From Arthrobacter sp. Soc17.1.1.1 (GTDB taxonomy: Bacteria > Actinomycetota > Actinomycetes > Actinomycetales > Micrococcaceae), in the NCBI RefSeq assembly GCF_036867195.1, contig NZ_JBAJII010000001.1:186001-250000 (forward strand): DNA of 64,000 nucleotides. Reading direction: 5' to 3'. Made by a program: the position numbers and the translations under genes. Shown here piece after piece: positions 16,036 to 24,482 of this stretch; the stretch's first letter is position 1; the number at the start of each line of letters is the position of its first letter. Under the pieces are notes generated by a model. That model was not told where the DNA came from. It saw only the letters and a list, made by a program, of their open reading frames with translations, and searched no databases.

Positions 16036-17051
16036 TGCGCATCGTCGTCACGGACCACAACTTCACCGGGCTCGACGACGAGCGCGCCGCCGCGGACGCG
16101 CTCGGGGCCTCCTTCGAGGTGCACCAGGCCGCGACCGAGGAAGCCGCGGCGGACGCGGTCCGCGGCGCCGACGTCGTGCTGGTGAACTTCGCCCCCATCA
16201 CCGCGCATGTCCTCGACGCACTGCCGGCGGGAGCCGTGGTGATCCGGTACGGCATCGGCTACGACAACGTGGACCTGGACGCGGCGGACGAGCGTGGGAT
16301 CTCGGTGTGCAACGTGCCGGACTACGGTGCCGACACGGTCGCCGACCACACGCTCACCCTCATCCTGGTCCTCGTGCGCAAGGTGGTGCAGTTCGATCGT
16401 GTCCTCGCCGCCGGCACCTGGATCGCGCCGCCGGCCCTGGCGCCGATCCGGGCAGCGGCCGACACCACGGTCGGTCTCATCGGGCTCGGCCGCATCGGCC
16501 TCGGCGTCGTCGCCCGGCTCCGCGCCTTCGGGTTCCCGGTGCTGGCCTTCGACCCGTTCATCGACCCGTCCGTCGCCGGCGGGCACGGTATCGAGCTCGT
16601 CGACCTCGACGCACTCTTCCGGCGCGCCGACGTCGTCTCGCTCCACGCGCCGGCGACGGCCGAGACGCACAAGGTGATCAACGCCGCGAACCTCCGGCGG
16701 ATGAAGCCGGGTTCCTTCGTGGTGAACACGGCGCGGGGAGCCCTGGTGGACCAGGACGCCGTCCTCGAGGCCCTCGAGTCCGGGCAGCTCGCCGGCGCGG
16801 CCCTCGACGTCTTCGACCCCGAACCCCTGCCCTCCGACCACGGGCTGCGGGGGCACCCCCACGCGATCCTGACCCCCCACGCCGCCTTCTACTCCGAGGC
16901 ATCACTGGCGGCACTCCAGCGACTCGCCGCCGAAGAGGCGTCCCGGGCGGGCCGGGGCGAACCGCTGCGTTGCCAGGTCAACCGGCCGAGGGCAGCGACA
17001 CCACTTCCCACGGCATCCGCCGCCGCGCCTTCCGCACCCGACAGGAACTGA
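16035..17051 (+). CDS. D-2-hydroxyacid dehydrogenase (NAD-binding)
   Basis: 338 aa. The nucleotide motif GLIGLGRIGLG is at 147-157. Catalytic residues appear as the usual R-E-H set: Arg in VNTARGALVD, Glu in DVFDPEPLP, His in LTPHAAFYS. Members reduce or oxidise 2-oxo/2-hydroxy acids such as glyoxylate, hydroxypyruvate or phosphoglycerate. It may serve glycolate or glyoxylate arising from an aldolase branch; that is inference. ATG 16035 overlaps the FAH stop and has GGAG 7 nt upstream; a GTG 3 nt earlier is possible. Confidence 0.88.
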   Translation: MRIVVTDHNFTGLDDERAAADALGASFEVHQAATEEAAADAVRGADVVLVNFAPITAHVLDALPAGAVVIRYGIGYDNVDLDAADERGISVCNVPDYGADTVADHTLTLILVLVRKVVQFDRVLAAGTWIAPPALAPIRAAADTTVGLIGLGRIGLGVVARLRAFGFPVLAFDPFIDPSVAGGHGIELVDLDALFRRADVVSLHAPATAETHKVINAANLRRMKPGSFVVNTARGALVDQDAVLEALESGQLAGAALDVFDPEPLPSDHGLRGHPHAILTPHAAFYSEASLAALQRLAAEEASRAGRGEPLRCQVNRPRAATPLPTASAAAPSAPDRN

Positions 17052-17057
17052 GCCGCC

Positions 17058-18515
17058 ATGTACAGCACACAGGACGACACATCGATCGAGGCCCTGGAGC
17101 GGATCCTGACCGGCGCCGCCGCTGCTGCGGACCCCTGGGCGGCGGAACCGGCCACCACGCGGGCCACCGTGCTCCGCACCGTCGCGAAGCATCTGGACGC
17201 CCAGGCGGACGTCCTCGTGGCTCTGGGCATGAAGGAGACAGCCCTGCCGGAGGCGAGGCTGCGGGGCGAGCTCGTCCGCACGACCTTCCAGCTCAGGCTG
17301 TTCGCCGAGGTGCTGGACGACGGCTCCTACCAGGACGTCCGGATCGACACCGCGGACGCGCGGTGGCCGATGGGCGCACCGCGACCGGACCTGCGGCGTG
17401 TGCTGGAGCCCGTGGGCCCGGTGCTGGTGTTCGCCGCGAGCAACTTCCCGTTCGCGTTCAGCGGGGCCGGCGGCGACACGGCGGCCGCCCTTGCCGCGGG
17501 GTGCCCAGTCATCCTCAAGGCGCACCCCGGGCATCCCGAACTCTCGGCCGCGACCGCCGGTATCATCCAGGACGCCCTGTCCGACCTGGGGGCTCCGGCA
17601 GGACTGTACTCGGTCGTCTTCGGCGTCGAGGCGGGGAGGGCCGCCCTCACCGATCCCCGGGTCTGCGCCGGGTCCTTCACCGGGTCCATCGCTGCCGGCC
17701 GCGCGCTGTTCGATCTCGCCAACGCCCGGGCCACACCCATCCCCTTCTTCGCGGAGATGGGCAGCGTGAACCCGTCCTTCGTCACCCGGGCGGCGGCGAG
17801 GGCACGGGGAGCGGACATCGCGGCCGCCTTCTTCGCGTCACTGACCGCCAGCGCGGGGCAGTTGTGCACCAAGCCGGGCGTACTCGTGGTCCCGGAGGAG
17901 ATGCTGGACCACCTGCGCACCCAGACACCCCCCGCCCCGTCCCCGCTCCTCAACGCCGGGATCCAGAAGGGGTACACCGATTCGCTGCGGGCGCTGGCAT
18001 CCCACGACGGCGTCACCTTCCTCCTGGACGGCGGGAGCGCGTTCGCCGACCCGCCGGAAGCGACACTCCTGACCACCACCGTGGACGCCGTGCTGCGCGA
18101 TCCCTCACTCCTCGCCGAACGCTTCGGGCCGGCCGGGCTGGTGGTCACCTACCGCGACGAGGACGATCTGGTGCGCCTCGCGCGGAGCCTGGACGGTCAG
18201 CTGACCGCAAGCCTCCACGGCGAGGACGACGACGACCTGCGCGACCTGACCCGCGAGCTCGCCAAGCGTGCGGGCCGCGTGCTGTGGAACCAGTGGCCCA
18301 CCGGAGTGTCCGTCACCTATGCGCAGCAGCACGGAGGACCCTACCCTGCGACCACCCACGCCGGCAGTACCTCCGTGGGGACTGCCGCGATCCTCCGCTT
18401 CCTCCGCCCCGTCGCCTACCAGGGCTTCCCGCAGTCACGCCTCCCGGAGGTCCTGCGCGACGACGCGCCCCACCCGGGGTACCGGATGATCAACGGGAAG
18501 CCGGTGTCGGCATGA
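17058..18515 (+). CDS. Aldehyde dehydrogenase, alpha-ketoglutarate-semialdehyde type
   Basis: 485 aa. It has the ALDH fold with VLVFAASNFPFAFSGAGGDT (cofactor-binding region, 122-141), general base Glu233 in AEMGSVNP and catalytic Cys270 in SAGQLCTKPG. The SNFPFAFS and QLCTKPG signatures are those of 2,5-dioxovalerate dehydrogenases, which yield 2-oxoglutarate at the end of the Weimberg pathway for pentonates or glucarate. Six nt after the hydroxyacid dehydrogenase and overlapped by the carbonic anhydrase gene. Confidence 0.88.
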   Translation: MYSTQDDTSIEALERILTGAAAAADPWAAEPATTRATVLRTVAKHLDAQADVLVALGMKETALPEARLRGELVRTTFQLRLFAEVLDDGSYQDVRIDTADARWPMGAPRPDLRRVLEPVGPVLVFAASNFPFAFSGAGGDTAAALAAGCPVILKAHPGHPELSAATAGIIQDALSDLGAPAGLYSVVFGVEAGRAALTDPRVCAGSFTGSIAAGRALFDLANARATPIPFFAEMGSVNPSFVTRAAARARGADIAAAFFASLTASAGQLCTKPGVLVVPEEMLDHLRTQTPPAPSPLLNAGIQKGYTDSLRALASHDGVTFLLDGGSAFADPPEATLLTTTVDAVLRDPSLLAERFGPAGLVVTYRDEDDLVRLARSLDGQLTASLHGEDDDDLRDLTRELAKRAGRVLWNQWPTGVSVTYAQQHGGPYPATTHAGSTSVGTAAILRFLRPVAYQGFPQSRLPEVLRDDAPHPGYRMINGKPVSA

Positions 18516-19030
18516 CGCTCGTCCCGTTCCGCGGAGCCTCCCCTGCGGTCCACGGGACCGCGTTCGTCGCCCCGACGGCGTCGCTCATCGGCGACGTCGT
18601 CCTCGGCCCCGCGTCGAGCGCCTTCTACGGCGTCACCGTCCGTGCGGACACCACGCCCATCCGGGTCGGGGTGGGCAGCAACCTGCAGGACAACGTCGTG
18701 GTGCACGCCGATCCCGGCTTTCCCGCGGTCATCGGCGACCGGGTCAGCGTGGGCCACGGTGCCGTGGTGCACGGGTGCACCATCGAGGACGACTGCCTCG
18801 TCGGCATGGGCGCCACCGTCCTGAACGGGGCCGTCATCGGCACGGGATCGCTGATCGCCGCGGGCGCCGTCGTGCTCGAGGGCACCGTGGTGCCGCCGCG
18901 CTCGCTCGTCGCCGGCGTCCCGGCCAAGGTCCGCCGCGAACTGACCGACGACGAGATCGCAGGCGTCAGGAGGAACGCCGAGCAGTACACGGCCCTGGCG
19001 GAGGAGCACCGGCGCGCGACGACGACCTGA
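18512..19030 (+). CDS. Gamma-class carbonic anhydrase-like protein
   Basis: 172 aa left-handed beta-helix of hexapeptide repeats. The three zinc histidines of gamma carbonic anhydrases are present: His65 in NVVVHADPG, His82 and His87 in SVGHGAVVHGC. Family members include CaiE- and PaaY-like proteins found in CoA-linked catabolic operons, where some act as thioesterases. It is the last gene of the cluster, translationally coupled (ATGA) to the aldehyde dehydrogenase and convergent with selO. Confidence 0.87.
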   Translation: MTLVPFRGASPAVHGTAFVAPTASLIGDVVLGPASSAFYGVTVRADTTPIRVGVGSNLQDNVVVHADPGFPAVIGDRVSVGHGAVVHGCTIEDDCLVGMGATVLNGAVIGTGSLIAAGAVVLEGTVVPPRSLVAGVPAKVRRELTDDEIAGVRRNAEQYTALAEEHRRATTT

Positions 19031-19076
19031 CGGGCGATGAAGGCCCTGTGACGCCGCCGACCCGGTGCTGGTGCGG

Positions 19077-20540
19077 TCAGGTGCCGCAGTACGTCGTGTA
19101 CCGCCCGAAGTCGTCCGGGGCGCCGGCGGCGTACCGCTCCAGCCCGGGCCGTTCCTCGAACGGGCGGCCGATGACGTCCACGAGCCGGTTCATCGGTTCC
19201 AGGTCGCCGGCGGTCGCGGCCTCCAGTGCCTCCTCGACGAGGTGGTTCCGCGGGATGTACACGGGGTTCACGCGGTCCATCGCGTCGGCGTCGGGGCCGA
19301 GGGCCAGCCACCGCTCGGTCCAGGCGTCGAAGGCGGCGACGTCGAGCACCCGGTCCCGTGCGGGCCGTGCGTCGCCGCGCACGACCGACCCGAGGCCCCG
19401 GAAGAACGACGTGTAGTCGACGTGGTTCTCCTGCAGCAGGGTGAGGACGTCGTTGGCGAGGGCCGAGGCGATGTCGTCCTCGATGTCGTCGGGCAGGCCC
19501 AGCTTGCCCTTCATGCCGGCGAGCCACGCGCCGCTGTACCGGGGGCGGAAGGATTCGAGCACGCCGACGGCGAGGGCCACGGCCCGCTCCTGGTCGGGGT
19601 CGATGAGTGGCAGCAGGGTCTCGGCGAGGCGGGCGAGGTTCCACTCGGCGATGAGCGGCTGGTTCGCGTAGGCGTAGCGGCCGCCGCGGTCGATGGAGCT
19701 GTAGACGGTGGCGTAGTCGAAGACGTCCATGAACGCGCAGGGCCCGTAGTCGATCGTCTCACCCGAGATGGTCACGTTGTCCGTGTTCATCACGCCGTGG
19801 ATGAAGCCCACGAGCATCCACCGGGCCACGAGCGATGCCTGCGCGGACAGGACCGACTCGAACAGTGCCAGGTAGGGTCGTTCAGCGGCTGCGGCCTCCG
19901 GGTGGTGGCGGTCGATCGCGTGGTCGGCCAGGCGCGTGAGGAGGTCCGCGTTGCCGGTGGCGGCCGCGTACTGGAAGCTCCCGACGCGCAGGTGGCTGCT
20001 CGCGACGCGCGTGAGGACGGCGCCGGGCAGCAGGGTCTCGCGGCGTACGTTCCGCCCGGTGGCGACGACGGCGAGGGAGCGGGTGGTCGGTATGCCGAGT
20101 GCATGCATGGCCTCGCTGACGATGCACTCGCGGAGCATGGGCCCGACGGCGGCGAGTCCGTCGCCGCCGCGCGCGAATGGGGTGCGGCCGGAGCCCTTGA
20201 GGTGGATATCGCGGAGGCGGCCCGCGGCGTCGGTGACCTCGCCGAGCAGCAGCGCCCGGCCGTCGCCGAGGCCCGGGTTGAAGCTGCCGAACTGGTGGCC
20301 GGAGTAGGCCTGGGCCACCGGGGTCGCGCCGTCGGGCACCGAGGTGCCGAGCAGGAGGGCGAGGCCATCGGGGGAGCGGAGGAACCCGGGATCGAACCCC
20401 AGCTCCGCCGCCACCGGTTCATTGAGGGCCAGCAGGCGCGGCGCCGGGGCGTCTTCGGCCTGCCAGGCGACCGCCATCTCGGGCAGTTCCCGCGCGAAGC
20501 GACCGTCGAAGGTGACCCTGGACTCTGTAGGCACGCTCAT
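19077..20540 (-). CDS. selO: Protein adenylyltransferase SelO (YdiU family)
   Basis: 487 aa pseudokinase-fold AMPylator. Diagnostic segments are [20 protein letters not shown] (78-97), [18 protein letters not shown] (111-128) and the active-site stretch [20 protein letters not shown] carrying Asp and Asn. The protein ends in YCGT, the conserved C-terminal cysteine position that is selenocysteine in some homologues. SelO transfers AMP to protein Ser/Thr/Tyr and takes part in redox stress responses. The ATG has TACGGT (complement of 20547-20552) 6 nt upstream, consistent with a leaderless message, although GGGAGG lies directly in front. Confidence 0.95.
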   Translation of the reverse strand: MSVPTESRVTFDGRFARELPEMAVAWQAEDAPAPRLLALNEPVAAELGFDPGFLRSPDGLALLLGTSVPDGATPVAQAYSGHQFGSFNPGLGDGRALLLGEVTDAAGRLRDIHLKGSGRTPFARGGDGLAAVGPMLRECIVSEAMHALGIPTTRSLAVVATGRNVRRETLLPGAVLTRVASSHLRVGSFQYAAATGNADLLTRLADHAIDRHHPEAAAAERPYLALFESVLSAQASLVARWMLVGFIHGVMNTDNVTISGETIDYGPCAFMDVFDYATVYSSIDRGGRYAYANQPLIAEWNLARLAETLLPLIDPDQERAVALAVGVLESFRPRYSGAWLAGMKGKLGLPDDIEDDIASALANDVLTLLQENHVDYTSFFRGLGSVVRGDARPARDRVLDVAAFDAWTERWLALGPDADAMDRVNPVYIPRNHLVEEALEAATAGDLEPMNRLVDVIGRPFEERPGLERYAAGAPDDFGRYTTYCGT

Positions 20541-20672
20541 CCTCCCACCGTACGCCGGGCGGTCCGGTGCCGCGTTTCGGGCGGAGGGCTGGCCGCCCGC
20601 GCGGTCGCCCCCTAAACTGATAAGCCACCTGATGTTTCCGGGGTGACGAGGCGATGATCGAAGGAGATCAGC

Positions 20673-20837
20673 ATGGGCATCAGCAACAGGATCAGGACGG
20701 CCGCGAACCGCTACCTCAGCAGGTCGGGTACCGGGACGACAGGGAAGCCCGTGGGAGGCACGGCCGGCCGGCGCGGCACTCCCGTACCCTCGGGCAAGAC
20801 CGGCGGGTTCATCCGTAACCTGCTCAACCGCAGGTAG
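20673..20837 (+). CDS. Small basic protein, 54 aa, unknown
   Basis: A short open frame, [18 protein letters not shown] through to [11 protein letters not shown], with a very strong ribosome site (AAGGAG 7 nt before the ATG) and a clear terminator after it. The product is highly basic (Arg/Lys about 22 percent against no Asp or Glu), Gly/Thr-rich in the middle, with short amphipathic ends ([13 protein letters not shown] and FIRNLLNRR). It could bind nucleic acid, ribosome or membrane; I recognise no family. Confidence 0.65.
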   Translation: MGISNRIRTAANRYLSRSGTGTTGKPVGGTAGRRGTPVPSGKTGGFIRNLLNRR

Positions 20838-20843
20838 CGAGGA

Positions 20844-20878
20844 CGCCCAGGCCCTCCTTCAGGAATAGGGCCTGGGCG
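20844..20878 (+). terminator. Terminator of the small basic protein gene
   Basis: CGCCCAGGCCCT (20844-20855) pairs perfectly with AGGGCCTGGGCG (20867-20878) around an 11-nt loop, 6 nt after the stop codon. Confidence 0.75.
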
Positions 20879-20888
20879 CTCCGCGGTT

Positions 20889-21593
20889 GTGCTGGATGTG
20901 CACATAGAGATCTGGTCCGACGTCAAATGCCCGTGGTGCTTCGTCGGTAAGCGCCGTTTCGAGAAAGCCCTCGCGGAATTCCCCCACCGGGACGCCGTGC
21001 AGGTGACCTGGAAGAGCTACCAGCTCGACCCCTCCCTCCCCGACCATTACGAGGGCACCGAGCAGCAGTACCTCGCCGAGCGCAAGGGCATTGCCCCGGA
21101 GCAGGTCCGGGAGATGTGGCAGCACCTGTCCCGCCAGGCTGAGGGTGAAGGGCTCTCCTTCGACTTCGACAGGGTGGTGGTGGGCAACAGCTTCACCGCG
21201 CACCGCTTCCTCCACCTCGCGAAATCCCACGGCCGGGGTGACGCCGCGAAGGAGGCCATCATGTCCGCGCACTTCGAGCAGGGACTGGACACCTCCGACG
21301 TCGAGGTGCTCGTCGCCCTCGGCGCGGGGATCGGTCTCGGCGAGGCCGAGATCCGTGAGACCGCAGCAGGCGACCGGTTCGCCGCCGACGTCCGCCACGA
21401 CATCGAGGAGGCCCGTACGCTCGGCGTGCAGGGCGTCCCCTTCTTCGTCATCGATCGCAGGTACGGGATCTCCGGCGCGCAGCCCGTAGAGCTGTTCCGG
21501 GAGGCACTCGATCAGGCCTGGCGTGAGTCCCACCCCCTGGTGTCACTCACGCCGTCGCCCGACGGCCCCGCCTGCGGCCCCGACGGCTGCTGA
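20889..21593 (+). CDS. DsbA family oxidoreductase, FrnE-like
   Basis: 234 aa thioredoxin-fold protein with active site CPWC (Cys14, Cys17) in IWSDVKCPWCFVGKRRFEKA, an inserted helical domain including VGNSFTAHRFLHLAKSHG, and the cis-Pro region GVQGVPFFVIDRRYGISGAQ. No signal peptide, so cytoplasmic like FrnE of Deinococcus and Streptomyces, a disulfide isomerase/oxidoreductase linked to oxidative stress. The C-terminus adds a CGPDGC pair. Only GTG 20889 (or GTG 20898) can start it and no clear ribosome site is visible. Confidence 0.92.
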   Translation: MLDVHIEIWSDVKCPWCFVGKRRFEKALAEFPHRDAVQVTWKSYQLDPSLPDHYEGTEQQYLAERKGIAPEQVREMWQHLSRQAEGEGLSFDFDRVVVGNSFTAHRFLHLAKSHGRGDAAKEAIMSAHFEQGLDTSDVEVLVALGAGIGLGEAEIRETAAGDRFAADVRHDIEEARTLGVQGVPFFVIDRRYGISGAQPVELFREALDQAWRESHPLVSLTPSPDGPACGPDGC

Positions 21594-21630
21594 GCCTGCC
21601 TGACTCATGCGCTGCAGCCGCTCTGCCGGG

Positions 21631-21813
21631 TCAGCCGCGGGGTGACCCCGAAGCCATCCTCCGTAGCTCGTCCTGCACGCGTGCCAGTTCGCGCCGGCGC
21701 TGGGCATCGAGATCCTCGGGATCCGGCCGCCTGCGCCGCGTGGGCTCGGGCGCGCGCACGGGCGCCTCCTCCTCCGCCTCGAGGGGATCGAAGAACAATC
21801 CGTCGCGGTGCAT
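21631..21813 (-). CDS. Small hypothetical protein, 60 aa
   Basis: MHRDGLFFDPLEAEEEAPVR followed by a very charged, helix-prone tail (DPEDLDAQRRRELARVQDEL). GGAAGG lies 3-4 nt before the ATG on the minus strand, supporting a real gene. No family recognised. It is tail to tail with the FrnE-like gene and precedes nothing on its own strand. Confidence 0.6.
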   Translation of the reverse strand: MHRDGLFFDPLEAEEEAPVRAPEPTRRRRPDPEDLDAQRRRELARVQDELRRMASGSPRG

Positions 21814-21884
21814 TGACCTTCCCTTCGTCCGGTGTCAGAGCTGACCCTAGCCCTGCCGTGTTTCCGGCACTTTACGGAGCCGTC

Positions 21885-22730
21885 TCAGCCGGCTCCCGCC
21901 ACGCGCGCCACCACCATCGCGCCGTCGTCGAAGTGCGCGATGGCCCAGCCCATGCCGCAGACGGCATACAGGGAGATCGGCACGAGGAGGCACCATTCAC
22001 GCAGGGAACCGGCGTTGCCGAGCACGGGCACGGCGATGTTGCCGTTGGGCCGCCAGACCTGGGCGACCACCGGCACCTTCGCCAGGCTGCGGGGCCTGCG
22101 GAGCCGGAACGGGTACACGGGATTGCAGCCGCCGGTGGTCAGCATGTCGCCGAGGATGTGCGCGACGACGCCGATACCCACGGCGAGCGGGAACCAGAAC
22201 TGCTCCTCGGGCGCGAACGCCGTGACGAACGCGCCCGCGGTCAGGCCGACAGCCCAGGGTGAGCGCCGCATGCTGTCCGGGATGATCTTCAGGGCCTTGG
22301 CCGCGAAGGAGACGAGCAGCACCGTGAGCAGGCCGGCGCCCGGGTAGATGGTGCCGAAGTCCGCCGTCTCGACGGTCCACAGGCCGGCGACGAACGCGAC
22401 GGCGACGAATGCGGCGACACCGAGCAGCGAATGCGTGCCGCGCCGGTGCCCTCCCGAGACGGCCCCGATCCCGGCGCACAGCAGGTTGGACAGCGGCGGC
22501 AGGGAGTGCGCGATCGTGGCGCTGTGGTGGTCGGCGTCGGGCAGCAGCGCGGAACCCGCGGTGACGAGGGCGCCGGTGACGACGCCGACGGGGCTGACGT
22601 CCAGCAGCCCGAGGCCGAGGGTGACGGTGTCGGGCAGGACGGGCAGCAGCCGGCCCGGGTGCACGTCGATCCGGGTGGTGGCGGCTACCCAGGCGGCGGC
22701 GCCGCAGGCAGCATGGTGGGCGCCCATCAT
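21885..22730 (-). CDS. YdjM-like metal-dependent membrane hydrolase
   Basis: 281 aa, polytopic. Family motifs are MMGAHHAACGAAAWVAA, LLPDADHHSATIAHSLPPLS, GHRRGTHSLLG and HILGDMLTTGG, whose His and Asp residues match the LexA-binding inner-membrane-associated hydrolase family (YdjM). Biological role unclear; in E. coli ydjM is an SOS gene. The frame is open to 22979, but the family N-terminus and AAGGACT 8 nt upstream fix the start at ATG 22730. Confidence 0.85.
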   Translation of the reverse strand: MMGAHHAACGAAAWVAATTRIDVHPGRLLPVLPDTVTLGLGLLDVSPVGVVTGALVTAGSALLPDADHHSATIAHSLPPLSNLLCAGIGAVSGGHRRGTHSLLGVAAFVAVAFVAGLWTVETADFGTIYPGAGLLTVLLVSFAAKALKIIPDSMRRSPWAVGLTAGAFVTAFAPEEQFWFPLAVGIGVVAHILGDMLTTGGCNPVYPFRLRRPRSLAKVPVVAQVWRPNGNIAVPVLGNAGSLREWCLLVPISLYAVCGMGWAIAHFDDGAMVVARVAGAG

Positions 22731-22842
22731 CGCGGGAGTCCTTTCGGTGAGACCGCGCCGGCTGCAGGATCGCGGCCGACGACGAGATCCCATCCTGACG
22801 CGCGCCACCGTCATTATCGCGAGAGGGGGTGCACCGCCGGCG

Positions 22843-23169
22843 TCAGTGGGGGCGGAGCTGCCGGGCGTCGGCGCCGGACGGGGCGGTGCGGGTGCGCAGC
22901 CACTCCTCGGCGTCGTCGCCAAGGCCGGCTGGTACCGCGGCCTTCTCCAGGCTCCGCCGGAAGCTCTCCGTGATCGCACACTGGATGTGCAGCCGGGCCT
23001 CGTCGCCGGGCTCCGCGCGTCCTGCGGCGATGCGGTCGGCGATCAGCAGGAGCCGTGCCTGCGAGTGGGCGATGCTGTCCGCGAGGTGGAGGCTGCGGTT
23101 CCCGTCCTGCGCCGGGGGCGCTGCCGGCGCGGGCTGCTGTGGACGACGGTCCCTCGTGAAGATGCCCAT
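22843..23169 (-). CDS. Hypothetical protein, 108 aa
   Basis: MGIFTRDRRPQQPAPAAPPA is a Pro/Ala-rich N-terminus, followed by a predicted alpha-helical body (LHLADSIAHSQARLLLIADR through AITESFRRSLEKAA). No signal peptide or known motif. GGAG lies about 9 nt before the ATG. It sits between the divergent LLM gene and the YdjM-like gene on the same strand. The family is not recognised; coding status rests on the ribosome site and amino-acid composition. Confidence 0.55.
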   Translation of the reverse strand: MGIFTRDRRPQQPAPAAPPAQDGNRSLHLADSIAHSQARLLLIADRIAAGRAEPGDEARLHIQCAITESFRRSLEKAAVPAGLGDDAEEWLRTRTAPSGADARQLRPH

Positions 23170-23292
23170 GACGCTGACTCCGCTGGTGGTCGGCCGGCCG
23201 GACCCCGTTGTTCGACTGGCTCGGGCGATGTTGCCGACGCCCGTGGCGCAACACTACCGGAATGGCCCGGCCGCGTCGCTGGTTCCACGGAT

Positions 23293-24267
23293 ATGACCTC
23301 CCTCTTCGCCGGCGTGTCCCTCCTCGACCGCGCCCAGTCACGTCTCGGCTCTCCCGAGGAACGGACGCTGCAGGACGTCATCGTGCGGGCCCGCCGCGCC
23401 GAGCGGCTCGGTTTCCGGCGGTTCTGGGTCGCGGAGCACCACGGCGTGCCCGGCATCGCGGGATCGGCGCCCGCCGTGCTCGCGGCCGCCGTCCTCTCGG
23501 CCACGACGACGATCCGCGTGGGCACGGGCGGCATCATGCTGCCGAACCATCAGCCGCTGGTCGTGGCCGAGCAGGCCGCGACGCTGGCCGCCCTGTCCGG
23601 CGGGCGCTTCGACCTCGGGATCGGCCGGTCGCTCGGGTTCACGCAGGCGGTCCGGGCTGCGCTGCGGACCGGGAAGGAGGAGGCGGACCGCTTCGGGGAG
23701 GACATCGCCGAGCTGCTCGCCTTCCTCGGCGGCACCGCGCCCATCACGGCCCGCCCGCAGGACGGCGGCCGCACGCCCGTCTTCGTCCTCGCCACGGGGC
23801 GGGGCGTGGACCTCGCCGCGGAGGCCGGACTCGCCGTCGTGCTCGGCGGGCCCGCGCTGTTCCGTGACAGCCAGCCCGCCCTCGACCGCTACCGCGCCTC
23901 CTTCCGCCCGTCGGCGTGGTGGGACGCCCCGCACGTCACGGCGTCGCTGAACGTGGCCGTCGCGGGCACGACGGCGGCGGCGCGGCGGCTGCTCCTGCCC
24001 GAGGCCCGCGCGCTCGCCGTCTCCCGGACACGGGGGTACTTCCCGCCGCTCGAGGCCGCCGACGGACCGCTGTCCGCGCGGGAGGAGGGTCTCGTCGGGG
24101 AATCGCTCGCCACGGCCGTGTACGGTACCGCCCCTGAGGTCGAGCGACAGCTCGCCGAGCTGAAGGACCGCACGGGGGTCGATGAGTTGCTCGTCAGCGG
24201 CGGGGCGTTCGACCTCGAGGCGCAGGCCGCCTCCGACGAGATGCTGGCCGCGCTGACCCTCCGCTGA
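23293..24267 (+). CDS. LLM class flavin-dependent oxidoreductase
   Basis: 324 aa luciferase-like TIM barrel. LGFRRFWVAEHHGVPGIAGS and RVGTGGIMLPNHQPLVVAEQ are the standard FMN- or F420-binding signatures of the MsnO8 type, with GGRFDLGIGRS after them. Such enzymes are monooxygenases or reductases using reduced flavin; the substrate cannot be told. The open frame extends far upstream, but the family N-terminus starts at ATG 23293. No ribosome site is obvious. The last codons lie in an 11-bp tandem repeat. Confidence 0.9.
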   Translation: MTSLFAGVSLLDRAQSRLGSPEERTLQDVIVRARRAERLGFRRFWVAEHHGVPGIAGSAPAVLAAAVLSATTTIRVGTGGIMLPNHQPLVVAEQAATLAALSGGRFDLGIGRSLGFTQAVRAALRTGKEEADRFGEDIAELLAFLGGTAPITARPQDGGRTPVFVLATGRGVDLAAEAGLAVVLGGPALFRDSQPALDRYRASFRPSAWWDAPHVTASLNVAVAGTTAAARRLLLPEARALAVSRTRGYFPPLEAADGPLSAREEGLVGESLATAVYGTAPEVERQLAELKDRTGVDELLVSGGAFDLEAQAASDEMLAALTLR

Positions 24268-24307
24268 CCCTCCGCCGACCCTCCGCCGACCCTCCGCCGA
24301 CCCTCCG
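24253..24307 (+). repeat. 11-bp tandem repeat, 5 copies
   Basis: Five head-to-tail copies of C(T/C)GACCCTCCG from 24253 to 24307. The array begins inside the last codons of the LLM gene (ALTLR), includes its stop codon and runs 40 bp beyond. Copies 3-5 are identical. Confidence 0.9.
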
Positions 24308-24389
24308 CCGACGCCGTGCGTCCGGGCATGGGCCGGTCGGCGACACGGACCGGAGCGCAGCCGCCGCCCGCAGACCAGACCCCGGCACA

Positions 24390-24412
24390 GATAGTAAGCA
24401 TGCTTGTTATGT
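24390..24412. promoter_or_regulatory. Palindromic site before the DUF2382 gene
   Basis: A perfect 10-bp palindrome AAGCATGCTT (24396-24405) sits in AGTAAGCATGCTTGTTAT, about 78 bp before the DUF2382 start. It is AT-rich against a GC-rich background, as expected of a promoter or operator. The binding protein is unknown. Confidence 0.45.
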
Positions 24413-24482
24413 GGGGCTGAACCGCTCTAGTCTGTCGAGATGCGCCGCTTCCGGCGGGCGGCACCGACGAGAGGAACCCCAC

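Noticed and set aside
16307..18511. Long N-terminal extension of the carbonic anhydrase frame
   Set aside because: It is an out-of-frame reading of the two dehydrogenases; the conserved protein starts at 18512.
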